Positions 26,886 to 36,349 are shown, counted from the first letter of the stretch. The stretch: DNA of 64,000 bases from an uncultured Clostridia bacterium (GCA_934149365.1 CAKPEI010000003.1:134231-198230), one strand, 5' to 3'. A program made the numbers and translations. The notes: generated by a model not told the origin, from the sequence alone.

Positions 26886-27335
26886 ATGAAGATAGTGGCA
26901 ACCAATAAAGAAGTAGGATATAAATATGAAATAAAAGAAAAGATAGAATGTGGTATAGCATTAAAAGGAACTGAGGTAAAATCGTTAAGAGAGGCAAAAG
27001 CTAATATTAAGGATAGCTTTGCATTAATTAGAAATGGTGAAGTTATTTTAAAAAATATGTTTATATCTCCTTATTACAATGGAAATATAAATAATGTAAA
27101 TGAAACAAGAGATAGAAAGTTACTTTTACATAAGAGTGAAATATTGAAACTTAGTACGGAAATTAAACAAAATGGTTATACTTTAATTCCAACAAAAGTA
27201 TATTTTAGCAAAGATTATGCAAAAGTAGAACTTGCACTTTGCAAAGGTAAAAAGCTGTATGATAAAAGAGAGAGTATAAAGGAAAAGGAAGTAAAGAGAA
27301 GACTAGAGAAGCTTACAAGAGAAAATCAACGTTAA
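26886..27335 (+). CDS. smpB: SsrA-binding protein SmpB
   Basis: Binds tmRNA and brings it to stalled ribosomes for trans-translation. The 149-residue protein has the family core: N-terminal ATNKEVGYKYEI, ALKGTEVKSLREAKANIKDSFA, FISPYYNGN and a basic C-terminal tail (KREIKEKEVKRRL-type). Length is standard. It ends the upstream plus-strand cluster, with a terminator shared with convergent abrB. The ssrA gene is not in the window. Confidence 0.97.
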   Translation: MKIVATNKEVGYKYEIKEKIECGIALKGTEVKSLREAKANIKDSFALIRNGEVILKNMFISPYYNGNINNVNETRDRKLLLHKSEILKLSTEIKQNGYTLIPTKVYFSKDYAKVELALCKGKKLYDKRESIKEKEVKRRLEKLTRENQR

Positions 27336-27343
27336 GAAAAAAG

Positions 27344-27381
27344 CAGAACTAATTGAAAAATGAAATTAGTTCTGTTTTTTT
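27344..27381. terminator. Bidirectional terminator between smpB and abrB
   Basis: 11-bp stem CAGAACTAATT/AATTAGTTCTG, T7 on the plus strand and an A-rich 5' flank (a T run for the minus strand). Confidence 0.88.
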
Positions 27382-27387
27382 ATAATT

Positions 27388-27636
27388 CTAATCTAATTGA
27401 GCCTTTATTTCTTCTAAACAGTTAGCACAAATATTTTTTCCTTTAAAATCAGCCACTTTACGTTCTTTACCACAAAAAACACAAGCAGGTGAGTATTTTT
27501 TTAAAGTTATAACACCTTTATCGGCTGTTATTTCAATTGAATCTTTAACTTTCAAATCTAAAGTTTTTCTAAGTTCCATAGGAAGTACAATTCTTCCTAA
27601 TTCATCTAATCTTCTTACAATTCCAGTTGTCCCCAT
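27388..27636 (-). CDS. abrB: AbrB/SpoVT-type transition-state regulator with C-terminal zinc finger
   Basis: Small DNA-binding regulator. Residues 1-50 form the swapped-hairpin AbrB domain (GTTGIVRRLDELGRIVLPME, then LRKTLDLKVKDSIEI), close to Bacillus AbrB. Residues 53-76 hold CVFCGKE and CANCLEE, a CxxC...CxxC zinc ribbon common in clostridial AbrB. 82 residues. Ribosome binding site GGGGTG upstream on the minus strand. In Bacillus AbrB represses post-exponential genes; the targets here are unknown. Confidence 0.9.
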   Translation of the reverse strand: MGTTGIVRRLDELGRIVLPMELRKTLDLKVKDSIEITADKGVITLKKYSPACVFCGKERKVADFKGKNICANCLEEIKAQLD

Positions 27637-27753
27637 ATTTGTTAATCACCCCTTTTATGTATAAGAACAATATACCACAAAAAACGACAAAAAACAACGA
27701 TAATCACATTGTTTTCACAAAAAGTGGTCGACAAAAAAGGTAAAAAATGGAAA

Positions 27754-28239
27754 TTAATGGTGGTATTGTTCATTATTAAGTATTTTAAAACATCTAAATA
27801 ATTGTTCAAGTAAAAACACTCTAAATAATTGGTGTGGGAAGGTCAATTTTGAGAAAGATAAAATAAGGTCTGCCTTTTCTTTTACTATGTTTGAAAGACC
27901 AAGTGAACCTCCAATTACAAAAGTTAGAGAACTTGATACATTTGTAAATATGCTATCTAATTTTTCAGCTAGTTTAGGTGAAGAAAATTCCTTACCTGTT
28001 TCATCTAGACATATTATGTATGAACTTTTTTGATTTATTTTACTAAGTATTAGTTTTGCTTCCTTTTCTTTTACTTCATTATATAAAGCTTCACTGTAGT
28101 TTACAGGAAGCTTTTCATCTGGAAGTTCTAATATTTCTAGTTTGCAAAATCTAGACAATCTTTTAGAGTATTCTTTTATAGCATCATCTAAATATTTTTC
28201 TTTTAATTTACCTACGCATATTATCTTAACATTAATCAT
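27754..28239 (-). CDS. rlmH: 23S rRNA pseudouridine-1915 N3-methyltransferase RlmH
   Basis: SPOUT methyltransferase that methylates pseudouridine 1915 in helix 69 of 23S rRNA. The 161-residue protein starts MINVKIICVGKLKEKYL, contains LDETGKEFSS and the SAM-binding knot FVIGGSLGLS, and ends with LTFPHQLFRVFLLEQLFRCFKILNNEQYHH, the family C-terminus. Its ATG overlaps the stop of the upstream beta-lactamase-fold gene by 4 bp; this pairing is typical of Firmicutes. Confidence 0.97.
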   Translation of the reverse strand: MINVKIICVGKLKEKYLDDAIKEYSKRLSRFCKLEILELPDEKLPVNYSEALYNEVKEKEAKLILSKINQKSSYIICLDETGKEFSSPKLAEKLDSIFTNVSSSLTFVIGGSLGLSNIVKEKADLILSFSKLTFPHQLFRVFLLEQLFRCFKILNNEQYHH

Positions 28240-29033
28240 AGTTTATATACCTCACTAGAAAAATCTTTACTTGCAATGTTTATATTAAATTCATTTGTAT
28301 CAAAACCGGCTAAGGTTAGGGTAGAGAGTATAGTCTCTTTTGCAAGTTCCGGAATGTTATTGTGTTCACTCATATGGCTTAATAAAAAATCTCTTGTTCC
28401 ATTTTGAGCAAGCTTTAAGATTACTTGTCCACTATCTTCGTTAGATAAATGGCCATATGGACCAGCAATTCTTCTTTTTATATCAAAAGGATATCTACCT
28501 GCATATAGCATATCTTTATCATAATTAGATTCGATTACCGGAAGAGATGAACTTTCTAAATATCCAAATACAGAATTTGTCATTATTCCTAAATCAGTTG
28601 CTATAGTGATAGATTTATCTGAATTACTTATTTTATATCCTACAGGATCAACTGCATCATGGGATGTACTAAAATGTTCTACCTTTAAGTCTTTTATATA
28701 AAGCTCTTCAGTTAGCGAAAGCTCTGTAACACTACCACTTGGTATATTTGCTTTTTTTAAATTGGTAATAATATACTCACATGTACCTTTTGAAGCATAT
28801 ACAGGAGTAGAAGGATTATTTTTTATAAATAAATTAAGCCCTTTTATGTGGTCACTATGCTCATGAGTTATAAATATAGCATCAATATCATTAACTGATT
28901 TTGAAAGACTAGTAAGAGCTTCATTTACTTTTTTATATGTAACTCCTATATCAACTAATACATTTGCTTCATCTGTTTCTATCAAATACATATTACCAGA
29001 GCTACTGCTATATAATGGGTAAAGATTAAGCAT
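28236..29033 (-). CDS. Metallo-beta-lactamase-fold hydrolase (WalJ/YycJ-like)
   Basis: Predicted nuclease-like MBL-fold enzyme of the YycJ/WalJ group, a frequent neighbour of rlmH. Metal motif FITHEHSDHIKG (HxHxDH) and the later FSTSHDA and LLSHMSEHNN histidines are present; the N-terminus reads LYSSSSGNMYLIETDE. ATG 29033 is preferred to GTG 29042 and ATG 29039 because GAGAG lies 9 nt upstream. It overlaps the end of murA by 8 bp. WalJ is linked to cell-wall and DNA processing in relatives, but the walRK genes are not here. Confidence 0.88.
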   Translation of the reverse strand: MLNLYPLYSSSSGNMYLIETDEANVLVDIGVTYKKVNEALTSLSKSVNDIDAIFITHEHSDHIKGLNLFIKNNPSTPVYASKGTCEYIITNLKKANIPSGSVTELSLTEELYIKDLKVEHFSTSHDAVDPVGYKISNSDKSITIATDLGIMTNSVFGYLESSSLPVIESNYDKDMLYAGRYPFDIKRRIAGPYGHLSNEDSGQVILKLAQNGTRDFLLSHMSEHNNIPELAKETILSTLTLAGFDTNEFNINIASKDFSSEVYKL

Positions 29034-30309
29034 TTTCATCACTCTCGTTGTCTCTTACAAATTCTATTTTTGCACCTAAGCTTTTAAACTTATCTACGAT
29101 ATTTTCGTAGCCTCTTTCTATGTGATGTACATCATATATTTCTGTTCTACCGTGCGCAACAAGGCCTGCAAGGATCATAGCAGCGCCGGCTCTTAAGTCG
29201 TGAGATGCAACAGGACAACCGTACAATTTATCTACACCTTTTACCATTGCTGTTCTGCCATGTGCAGTAATATCTGCTCCCATTTTTATTAGTTCGTCAG
29301 TATATTGAAATCTTGATTCCCATATGCTTTCTATAATCATACCAGTGCCTTTTGAAATAGCAATTAAAGTACAAATTTGAGGTTGCATATCAGTAGGGAA
29401 GCCAGGGTATGGCATTGTTTTTACATTTATTGGCCTTGGAGTATCTGACATAGACACTCTTATTGTATCTTCAAATTCAGTAACTTCAGCGCCAGCTTCT
29501 TGCAGTTTAGCTGTAATTGGTTCCATATGTTTTGGAATACAGTTTTTAATAAGGACGTTTCCTTTTGTTATAGCTGCAGCAACCATGAAGGTACCTGCTT
29601 CAATTTGGTCCGGTATAACGGCATAGCTTGATGTTTGCTTTAATGCATCTACACCAGTTATTTTAATTACGTCAGTTCCAGCTCCTTTTATGTTAGCACC
29701 CATTGAATTTAAAAAGTTTGCTACATCAACGACATGAGGTTCTTTAGCACAGTTTTCGATAGTTGTTGTGCCTGGAACTAGTGTGGCTGCAAGTATTGCA
29801 TTTATTGTTGCACCAACACTTACGACGTCGAAGAATATGCTACCTGCAGAAAGCTTATCTTTAGTACTAGCATAAACATTTCCTCTTTTTACATCAACAA
29901 CAGCACCTAATTTTTCAAAAGCTTTAATGTGCTGATCTATAGGTCTTGCACCTAAATTACAGCCACCTGGAAGACTTATTTGTGCTTTTCCAAATCTACT
30001 AATTAAAGCACCAAGTAAATAGTAAGAAGCTCTAAATTTACAAGTAAGGTCATAAGGAGCTTCAACAGTAGTTATATTAGAATTGTCTATAATCAATTCA
30101 TTTCTTGTTATATATTCAACTTTAGAACCTAAAGATTTTAATATTTTTATAAAAGCCCTAATATCACTAATATCAGGTACATTTTCAAGATGGCATTTTC
30201 CATTTACTAGTAGTGTAGCAGGAAGTATAGCAACTGCAGCATTTTTAGCTCCACTTACAGTTACTTCACCAGAAAGTCTACATGGTCCATCAACAATAAT
30301 CTTATCCAT
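29026..30309 (-). CDS. murA: UDP-N-acetylglucosamine 1-carboxyvinyltransferase
   Basis: Catalyses the first committed step of peptidoglycan synthesis, transfer of enolpyruvate from PEP to UDP-GlcNAc; target of fosfomycin. The start is ATG 30309 (MDKIIVDGPCRLSGEV), preceded by AAGGGGG. The open frame runs 40 codons further upstream but without initiation signals. The active-site loop PGGCNLGARP contains the catalytic Cys, so the fosfomycin-sensitive form is predicted. 427 residues, normal length. First gene of a minus-strand murA-MBL-rlmH operon. Confidence 0.97.
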   Translation of the reverse strand: MDKIIVDGPCRLSGEVTVSGAKNAAVAILPATLLVNGKCHLENVPDISDIRAFIKILKSLGSKVEYITRNELIIDNSNITTVEAPYDLTCKFRASYYLLGALISRFGKAQISLPGGCNLGARPIDQHIKAFEKLGAVVDVKRGNVYASTKDKLSAGSIFFDVVSVGATINAILAATLVPGTTTIENCAKEPHVVDVANFLNSMGANIKGAGTDVIKITGVDALKQTSSYAVIPDQIEAGTFMVAAAITKGNVLIKNCIPKHMEPITAKLQEAGAEVTEFEDTIRVSMSDTPRPINVKTMPYPGFPTDMQPQICTLIAISKGTGMIIESIWESRFQYTDELIKMGADITAHGRTAMVKGVDKLYGCPVASHDLRAGAAMILAGLVAHGRTEIYDVHHIERGYENIVDKFKSLGAKIEFVRDNESDENA

Positions 30310-30492
30310 AAAATCCCCCTTAAAATTATAATTTTTACATGCTAAGTATAGCATATATACGGTTAAAACACAAGGAAAAAGGCATATCTTGAGGCTGAAT
30401 GATAAATAAGAAATAAATATGTAATACAAATATAATATTAATTAAATTGTTATGTAGTGCAAATGTAATGAAACATTTGCACGAAATCTAAA

Positions 30493-30879
30493 TTAGTAAC
30501 CGCATTGGTTTGAGTCAGTACATATTTTTATGTTACAACATTGATTGTAAGGCTGATTACATGAGCAGTTACAAGTTTGTGGCATATTACAAGAGCAAGA
30601 ATTATTGCAATTGCAAGAATTTTGTGAGCAATTTTGATTTGATGAGCAGTTGCATGACATACACATTTTAGGAATCTCCTTTCTGTTATCATTAAATATA
30701 CATGGAGTTTTTGGAGCACATCCTAATATGTTACAAGAAAAATTAGTTAAACATTGTTCAACGCAAACAATGTTAGACAGTATTGCTAAATCACATCCTG
30801 TTACATAATGGCCTTTGCCATATGGCATTTTCCATGGAAGGCACCATAAAAAGTTTTGAAGTAGACAATTTGGAAACAT
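30493..30879 (-). CDS. Cysteine-rich protein, 128 aa, unknown function
   Basis: 23 of 128 residues are Cys, concentrated in the second half in CxC and CNC patterns with Asn and Ser (for example SCNCNNSCSCNMPQTC). The first half is more hydrophobic (FLWCLPWKMPYGKGHY). Strong ribosome binding site GGTGGGG before ATG 30879 supports expression. The pattern is reminiscent of spore-coat or exosporium cysteine-rich proteins, or metal-binding proteins, but no family can be assigned. It has its own intergenic flanks: 30310-30492 holds the murA leader, and 30880-31060 shows nothing definite. Confidence 0.7.
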   Translation of the reverse strand: MFPNCLLQNFLWCLPWKMPYGKGHYVTGCDLAILSNIVCVEQCLTNFSCNILGCAPKTPCIFNDNRKEIPKMCMSCNCSSNQNCSQNSCNCNNSCSCNMPQTCNCSCNQPYNQCCNIKICTDSNQCGY

Positions 30880-31065
30880 AAAACCCCACCATATTTAAGC
30901 TATTTCTAATATTATTATGCATATTAGATAGTATATTATATGTAATTTTACGTGATATGCTACTTTATATATGTATTTTTGCTTAAGATATAACGTGCTT
31001 TTTTTACACCAATATTTATATATATACAAATTTATCTGCTTTTGCAAATTCTATCACTTTTAAAC

Positions 31066-31094
31066 TTGACAATATTATTTAAGTAATATATAAT
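31066..31094 (+). promoter_or_regulatory. Consensus sigma-A promoter of rpmF
   Basis: TTGACA (31066-31071), 17-bp spacer, TATAAT (31089-31094): a perfect match in both boxes, as expected for a ribosomal protein gene. The leader to the start codon is about 80 nt. Confidence 0.92.
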
Positions 31095-31183
31095 ATATTA
31101 GCGAGTTTGAGTAAATAAGTATGCGATAGGCATATAGTATATATCAAATATATTTAATATGATTTACTTAAGGAGGGAATAAA

Positions 31184-31375
31184 ATGGCACAACCAAAAAG
31201 AAGATGGTCTAAAGCTAGAACAGGTTTAAGACGTTCTACATGGAAATTAGAAAACAAAACTTATGCTACATGTTCAAACTGTGGTGAAGCAATATTACCA
31301 CATAAAGCTTGCCCAAGTTGCGGTAAGTACAACAAGAGACAAGTAGTAGAAATCAAAGAAAATGAAGAAAAATAA
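31184..31375 (+). CDS. rpmF: 50S ribosomal protein L32
   Basis: Structural protein of the large subunit. The 63-residue protein begins MAQPKRRWSKARTGLRR and contains two zinc-binding pairs, CSNCGE and CPSCGKY, so it is the zinc-containing (C+) form. AAGGAGG precedes the start. The gene is monocistronic, between a consensus promoter and a terminator. Confidence 0.98.
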   Translation: MAQPKRRWSKARTGLRRSTWKLENKTYATCSNCGEAILPHKACPSCGKYNKRQVVEIKENEEK

Positions 31376-31381
31376 AAATTC

Positions 31382-31409
31382 CCTCACGTAATGTGGGGCT
31401 TTTTTATAC
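31382..31409 (+). terminator. Rho-independent terminator after rpmF
   Basis: CCTCAC/GTGGGG stem, 5-nt loop, followed by C and a T6 tract. Confidence 0.8.
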
Positions 31410-31430
31410 TTTTTTCTGTTGGAGAATATA

Positions 31431-32132
31431 ATGGAAACATACAAAAATGTAAAAATATTATATGAAGATAATCACTTGCTTGTAGTAGTAAAGCCAGCGG
31501 GAATGCCTTCTCAAGCAGATAAAACTGGTGATATGGATATGCTCACTATTTTAAAGGCATATATAAAAGAAAAATATAACAAACCAGGTGAAGTGTATTT
31601 AGGGCTAGTACACAGACTAGATAGAATGACAGCTGGAGTTATGGTGTTTGCAAGGACTTCTAAAGCTGCTTCTAGAATTTCTAAGAACATTAGAGAAGGA
31701 GATTTTAAGAAGAGGTATATAGCCTGCGTAAATGGGAAACTTATTACAAGCGGAACACTAGAGAATTATTTGGTTAAAAATGAGAAAACTAATATGAGTA
31801 GGATTTGCAATGAAAAAACTAAAAATGGTAAACTTGCAAGTTTAGAATATAGACCTATTAATAGTTTTATAAAAAACAATAAGGAATATACTTATGTAGA
31901 AATCAAATTAAATACAGGAAGACATCATCAAATAAGAGTTCAGTTTGCAAATATTGGCTATCCTTTATACGGTGATGTTAAATATGGAAAAAATGTAAAT
32001 AAAGCTGGGCAAAATCTAGCACTTTTTGCATATAGTCTTACATTTTTTCATCCAACTAAAGATGAGGTTATGGAATTTAAAATATTCCCAGAAAAAGAAG
32101 GAATATGGAGTGAATTAAACAAATGGAAATAG
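31431..32132 (+). CDS. RluA-family pseudouridine synthase
   Basis: Isomerises uridine to pseudouridine in rRNA or tRNA. Catalytic motif HRLDRMTAGVMVFART carries the essential Asp; GRHHQIRVQFANIGYPLYGD is the second family signature. 233 residues, shorter than RluD-type enzymes: no S4 domain is present, as in the RluC/TruC-like short group. ATG 31431 is chosen over TTG 31419 because GGAG lies 6 nt upstream. It overlaps prfB by 10 bp. The exact target base cannot be told. Confidence 0.9.
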   Translation: METYKNVKILYEDNHLLVVVKPAGMPSQADKTGDMDMLTILKAYIKEKYNKPGEVYLGLVHRLDRMTAGVMVFARTSKAASRISKNIREGDFKKRYIACVNGKLITSGTLENYLVKNEKTNMSRICNEKTKNGKLASLEYRPINSFIKNNKEYTYVEIKLNTGRHHQIRVQFANIGYPLYGDVKYGKNVNKAGQNLALFAYSLTFFHPTKDEVMEFKIFPEKEGIWSELNKWK

Positions 32133-33232
32133 TTGAAATATCTGAATACAAAAATAGATTAATAGAGTGTAAAGATACAATAAATCAATTAATAGAAACG
32201 CTAAAAATATCAAGCAAAAAAGAGGAACTTTCAGAAAACGAAAAGAAAATTACAGAAGAAGGTTTTTGGAGTGATGAAAAAGAAAGTGCAAAGGTACTTT
32301 CAAAGGTTAAAGAACTAAAAGGTGTTATTGAAAAGATTGAGCATATTGAAAGCAAATATGAAGAATGTTTAGAAATGATACAAATGCTAGAAAATGAATA
32401 TGATGAAGAATTTGCAAAAGAATTAAAAGAAAATACTTTGAATTTAGAAAAAGAGTTAGAGCTTATGAAAGTTCAGGCTTTGCTATCAGATGAATATGAT
32501 GCTAACGTAGCAATTGTTACAATTCATCCTGGGGCAGGAGGAACAGAGTCTCAAGATTGGGCTTTAATGTTATACAGAATGTATACAAGATGGGCTGAGA
32601 GAACTAAACATAGTGTTGAGATATATGATATGCAAGATGGAGATGAGGCCGGACTTAAAAGTGTTACATTTGCTGTTAAAGGAGAATTCCCATATGGGTA
32701 TTTAAAAGGAGAAAAGGGAGTACATAGATTAGTTAGAATATCACCTTTCGATAGTAACAGTAGAAGGCATACTTCTTTTGCAGCAGTTGACGTACTACCA
32801 GAAATAGATGATAGTATTTCAATAGAAATAAAAGACGAAGACTTAGAGATTGGAACATTTAGAGCAAGTGGAGCTGGTGGACAGCATATAAACAAAACAG
32901 ACTCTGCAGTAAGAATAAAACATATACCAACAGGCATTGTTACATCTTGTCAAACTGAAAGGTCACAATTTCAAAATAAAGATAATGCGATGAAAATGCT
33001 TAAGGCTAAATTATATCAACTTGAACTTGAAAAAAACAAAGAAAAAATAAATCAAATAAAAGGTGATAATTCTGAAAATGGTTGGGGAAGTCAAATAAGG
33101 TCATACGTATTTTGTCCTTATACCCTTGTAAAAGATCATAGAACTGGCTTCGAAATAGGAAATGTTCAAAAAGTCATGGATGGTTACATTGATGATTTTA
33201 TTTCTGAATATTTAAAAAGTATAAAGAGTTAA
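32123..33232 (+). CDS. prfB: Peptide chain release factor 2
   Basis: Releases nascent peptides at UGA and UAA stops. The 369-residue frame is continuous from its ATG: the autoregulatory +1 frameshift near codon 25 that many bacterial prfB genes carry is absent. Domain order is the N-terminal helical bundle, the anticodon-like SPF tripeptide (ISPFDSNSRRHT) and the GGQ motif (ASGAGGQHINKTDSA). It is translationally coupled to the RluA-type gene. Confidence 0.97.
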   Translation: MEIVEISEYKNRLIECKDTINQLIETLKISSKKEELSENEKKITEEGFWSDEKESAKVLSKVKELKGVIEKIEHIESKYEECLEMIQMLENEYDEEFAKELKENTLNLEKELELMKVQALLSDEYDANVAIVTIHPGAGGTESQDWALMLYRMYTRWAERTKHSVEIYDMQDGDEAGLKSVTFAVKGEFPYGYLKGEKGVHRLVRISPFDSNSRRHTSFAAVDVLPEIDDSISIEIKDEDLEIGTFRASGAGGQHINKTDSAVRIKHIPTGIVTSCQTERSQFQNKDNAMKMLKAKLYQLELEKNKEKINQIKGDNSENGWGSQIRSYVFCPYTLVKDHRTGFEIGNVQKVMDGYIDDFISEYLKSIKS

Positions 33233-33234
33233 AT

Positions 33235-33263
33235 TTGACACATTTACATAAATAATGTATAAT
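33235..33263 (+). promoter_or_regulatory. Consensus sigma-A promoter of rnj
   Basis: TTGACA (33235-33240), 17-bp spacer, TATAAT (33258-33263). About 130 nt of leader follow, containing small inverted repeats (AGTGTATTTTACACT; CTTACAGTTT...AAACTATAAG). Confidence 0.88.
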
Positions 33264-33402
33264 ATTACATGTGTTTTTAAGAGTGTATTTTACACTTAGT
33301 TCGGGGGTATATAACTTACAGTTTTAATTAAACTATAAGTATTTTGATTATATATTTAATTGTTCGGTTTACTAAAGAAATATAAAGGAGGAATAATAAT
33401 TT

Positions 33403-35421
33403 ATGGATAAAAATAAAAAAAGTGTTAACACTATCTATGACGATAGTGTTTCAAATAGTGCGTTAATGAAAGACATAAAGAAAAAATTGGATAAGAAAAC
33501 AAACATAAATATAGATAATATTAGTATTGAAGAAAAAGCAAATACAGTTATACAAAATTTAGATAAAGGAAATAGTAAATTAGATAGAAAAACAAATAAA
33601 GTAGATAATAGAACAGTTAATCAGAATAAGAAAAATATAGCTTCTAAAAAGAAAGAAGAAACAAGAGATAGTAAAGTTAGAAAAACAGTAAGTAAAAGAC
33701 CTCAAAATTCAAGAACTGCTAGAGAAAATAGTATTTTTGAAAAAGATAAATTAAAGGTAATTCCACTTGGTGGACTTCAAGAAATAGGTAAAAACCTTAC
33801 TGTATTTGAGTACAGAAATGAAATTATAATTGTGGACTGTGGTGTTGCTTTTCCAGATGACGATATGCTAGGCGTAGATTTAGTTATACCAGATGTAACT
33901 TACTTAGAAAAGAATGCAAAAAAAATTAAGGGAATGGTAATAACTCATGGTCATGAAGACCACATTGGCGCAATACCATATTTTCTTAAAAAGATAAATG
34001 TTCCAGTATATGCAACAAAACTTACTATGGGACTTATTGAAGCAAAATTAGAAGAGCATAACATTCTTAAGAGCTCTGAACTTCATATAGCAAAGCCTAA
34101 AGATATAGTTAAGCTTGGAAAATATTTTAATGTTGAATTTATAAAAACAACACACTCAATAGCTGATGCAGTTGCTTTTGCAATACATACACCTGTTGGT
34201 ACTGTTGTTCATACAGGAGACTTTAAAATAGATTACACTCCTATAGATGGTGAAGTCATGGACTTCGCTAGATTTGCAGAATTAGGAAAAGAAGGAGTGC
34301 TTCTTCTTATGTCAGATTCTACTAACGTAGAAAGACCTGGTTACACGATGTCAGAAAGAAGTGTCGGCCTAGAGTTTGACAAGATATTTATGAATTCTAA
34401 TAAAAGAATAATAGTTGCTACATTTGCTTCTAATATTCATAGAATGCAACAAATAATAAATTCTGCTGTTAAGTTTGGTAGAAAAGTTGCAGCTATTGGT
34501 AGAAGTGTATTAAGAGTAATTGATGTGGCACAGGAATTAGGATATATAACTGCACCAGAAGGATCTATTATAGATATAGATAAAATAGGCCTATATAACC
34601 CAGAGCAGCTTGTTATTATAACAACAGGATCACAAGGTGAAAGTATGTCGGCTTTAGCCAGAATGTCAACAGGTGAGCATAAAAAGGTTACTATAACTCC
34701 AGAAGATTTAGTAATATTTTCTTCATCACCAATACCAGGTAATGAAAAATCAGTAGGTAAACTTATTGATGAACTTCAAAAGCTTGGCGCAGAAGTAATA
34801 TATAATCAACTTGCAGATGTCCACGTATCAGGGCATGCATGTGAAGAAGAATTAAAGATGATGCTTACACTAACAAAACCAAAATTCTTTATGCCAGTAC
34901 ATGGTGAGTATAGATTTTTAAGAAGACATGGACATATAGCTGAGCTCCTTGGCATGTCAGACAAAAATATATTTATAATGGCAAATGGTAAAACATTGGA
35001 AGTAGATGCAAATTCTGCTAGAATAGGTCAACAAGTACAATCAGGAATAGTCCTTGTAGACGGTCTAGGAGTAGGAGACGTAGGTAATATAGTTATAAGG
35101 GATAGACAAATGCTTTCTGAAAATGGTATGATTTTGGTCGTATTCTCTTTGGATAGTAAAACTGGTAAATTAGTTGGAGGACCTGACATCATAACAAGAG
35201 GTTTTGTATATGTTAGAGAGTCTGAAGATTTAATGGAAGAAATAAGAGCATTTTCAAAGGAACAAATTTTGAAACTAGAAAAAGAAGGCGTTAAAGAATG
35301 GTCTACTATAAAAGGCAAAGTAAGAGATAGTTTATGTGATTTTGTATATAAGAGAACAAGACGTAATCCTATGATTTTGCCAATTATAACAGAAGTGAAT
35401 TTAAAAGATATACAACAATAA
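33403..35421 (+). CDS. rnj: Ribonuclease J
   Basis: 5'-to-3' exo/endoribonuclease central to mRNA decay and rRNA maturation in Firmicutes. The first 120 residues are a Lys/Asn-rich extension not present in Bacillus RNase J. Then comes the beta-lactamase/beta-CASP core: KVIPLGGLQEIGKN, metal motif ITHGHEDHIGAIP (HxHxDH), HTGDFKID, SDSTNVERPG, and the C-terminal VHGEYRFLRRHG. 672 residues. Good AAGGAGG before ATG 33403. Single gene with its own promoter and terminator. Whether it is J1 or J2 cannot be decided. Confidence 0.94.
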   Translation: MDKNKKSVNTIYDDSVSNSALMKDIKKKLDKKTNINIDNISIEEKANTVIQNLDKGNSKLDRKTNKVDNRTVNQNKKNIASKKKEETRDSKVRKTVSKRPQNSRTARENSIFEKDKLKVIPLGGLQEIGKNLTVFEYRNEIIIVDCGVAFPDDDMLGVDLVIPDVTYLEKNAKKIKGMVITHGHEDHIGAIPYFLKKINVPVYATKLTMGLIEAKLEEHNILKSSELHIAKPKDIVKLGKYFNVEFIKTTHSIADAVAFAIHTPVGTVVHTGDFKIDYTPIDGEVMDFARFAELGKEGVLLLMSDSTNVERPGYTMSERSVGLEFDKIFMNSNKRIIVATFASNIHRMQQIINSAVKFGRKVAAIGRSVLRVIDVAQELGYITAPEGSIIDIDKIGLYNPEQLVIITTGSQGESMSALARMSTGEHKKVTITPEDLVIFSSSPIPGNEKSVGKLIDELQKLGAEVIYNQLADVHVSGHACEEELKMMLTLTKPKFFMPVHGEYRFLRRHGHIAELLGMSDKNIFIMANGKTLEVDANSARIGQQVQSGIVLVDGLGVGDVGNIVIRDRQMLSENGMILVVFSLDSKTGKLVGGPDIITRGFVYVRESEDLMEEIRAFSKEQILKLEKEGVKEWSTIKGKVRDSLCDFVYKRTRRNPMILPIITEVNLKDIQQ

Positions 35422-35431
35422 ATATATAAAA

Positions 35432-35466
35432 ATACTAGGTGAAGATTAATTCACCTAGTATTTTTG
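35432..35466. terminator. Bidirectional terminator
   Basis: 12-bp perfect stem ATACTAGGTGAA/TTCACCTAGTAT with T5 on the plus side and A-rich flank on the other; lies between convergent genes. Confidence 0.88.
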
Positions 35467-35477
35467 CTTGTTTAGTT

Positions 35478-36170
35478 TTATTGCTTTGAACAAAGTAAGC
35501 TCTTTATGTGATAAATGCGAAAACGTACATTGCTAGCGAGACATTCTGTATTAGAATTATCTTCGTGTGTGGCTTTTTCTTTTAACAAATCATTTACTTC
35601 TTTTTTTAGTGGTAAATATATATGGTTATTAAGTAGTAATTCTGCTGAGTGAATAATATATTCTTTAGGAAGTTTTAATACTGACGAGAAATTTTGTAAT
35701 CCATTATATATTTGGTTGTATGATTTAGAAGCTTCCACAATGTCTGCAGGTGGAATTAGACCAAGTTTTGCCTTAGTTTCATTAAAACAAAGCCTAATTG
35801 TATCAATATGCTTTTCATACCTTGGATACAATGTACATAATTCATATACTCTAGTACTTGCATATTCTTCGCATACATCAAAGGCATCTTTGGAAAAGTT
35901 GGAACGTAACTTTAAAAGTGTATCTGACATTAGTTCATTTATTTTTTTACATGCTTTTACATCTGAGATTTTTTTTCCGTGTGCTGTATAAAGCTCAGTG
36001 TTAAGTTCCAAAAATAGAAGTTCAAAACTTTTTTCTATAGTTTTGTAGGTTGCTACGTCAGGAGAAGTTGTTGTTATGCCAACTAACGGAAGCTCCTTAT
36101 CAATGTAGCCTTCTAATTTTGTGTATACCTCCTTTTCTTTAAAAAGATTATTTTCTTTTGATATAAACAT
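35478..36170 (-). CDS. Hypothetical protein, 230 aa
   Basis: No family recognised. The protein is largely helical and soluble, without signal peptide or membrane segment; no catalytic motif stands out. AGGAGG is found just upstream of ATG 36170. It is a single minus-strand gene between rnj and the toxin-antitoxin region. Cytosolic, function unknown. Confidence 0.75.
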   Translation of the reverse strand: MFISKENNLFKEKEVYTKLEGYIDKELPLVGITTTSPDVATYKTIEKSFELLFLELNTELYTAHGKKISDVKACKKINELMSDTLLKLRSNFSKDAFDVCEEYASTRVYELCTLYPRYEKHIDTIRLCFNETKAKLGLIPPADIVEASKSYNQIYNGLQNFSSVLKLPKEYIIHSAELLLNNHIYLPLKKEVNDLLKEKATHEDNSNTECLASNVRFRIYHIKSLLCSKQ

Positions 36171-36349
36171 ATAGAGATTCCTCCTTAAATTTAATTTGGA
36201 CAGTTTTAAAAACTAGGTGAATTATACCATTCATAACTATTTATGTCAAGTGAGACAAGTGATATGCTTGACAAATTTATGAAATAGTGATATTATATGT
36301 GAGGCAACGATATAAATTTTGCTAATAATTTAGTAAAGGAGTAAGGAAA

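Noticed and set aside
30083..30331. Plus-strand open frame opposite murA
   Set aside because: Antisense to conserved MurA sequence with no initiation signals.
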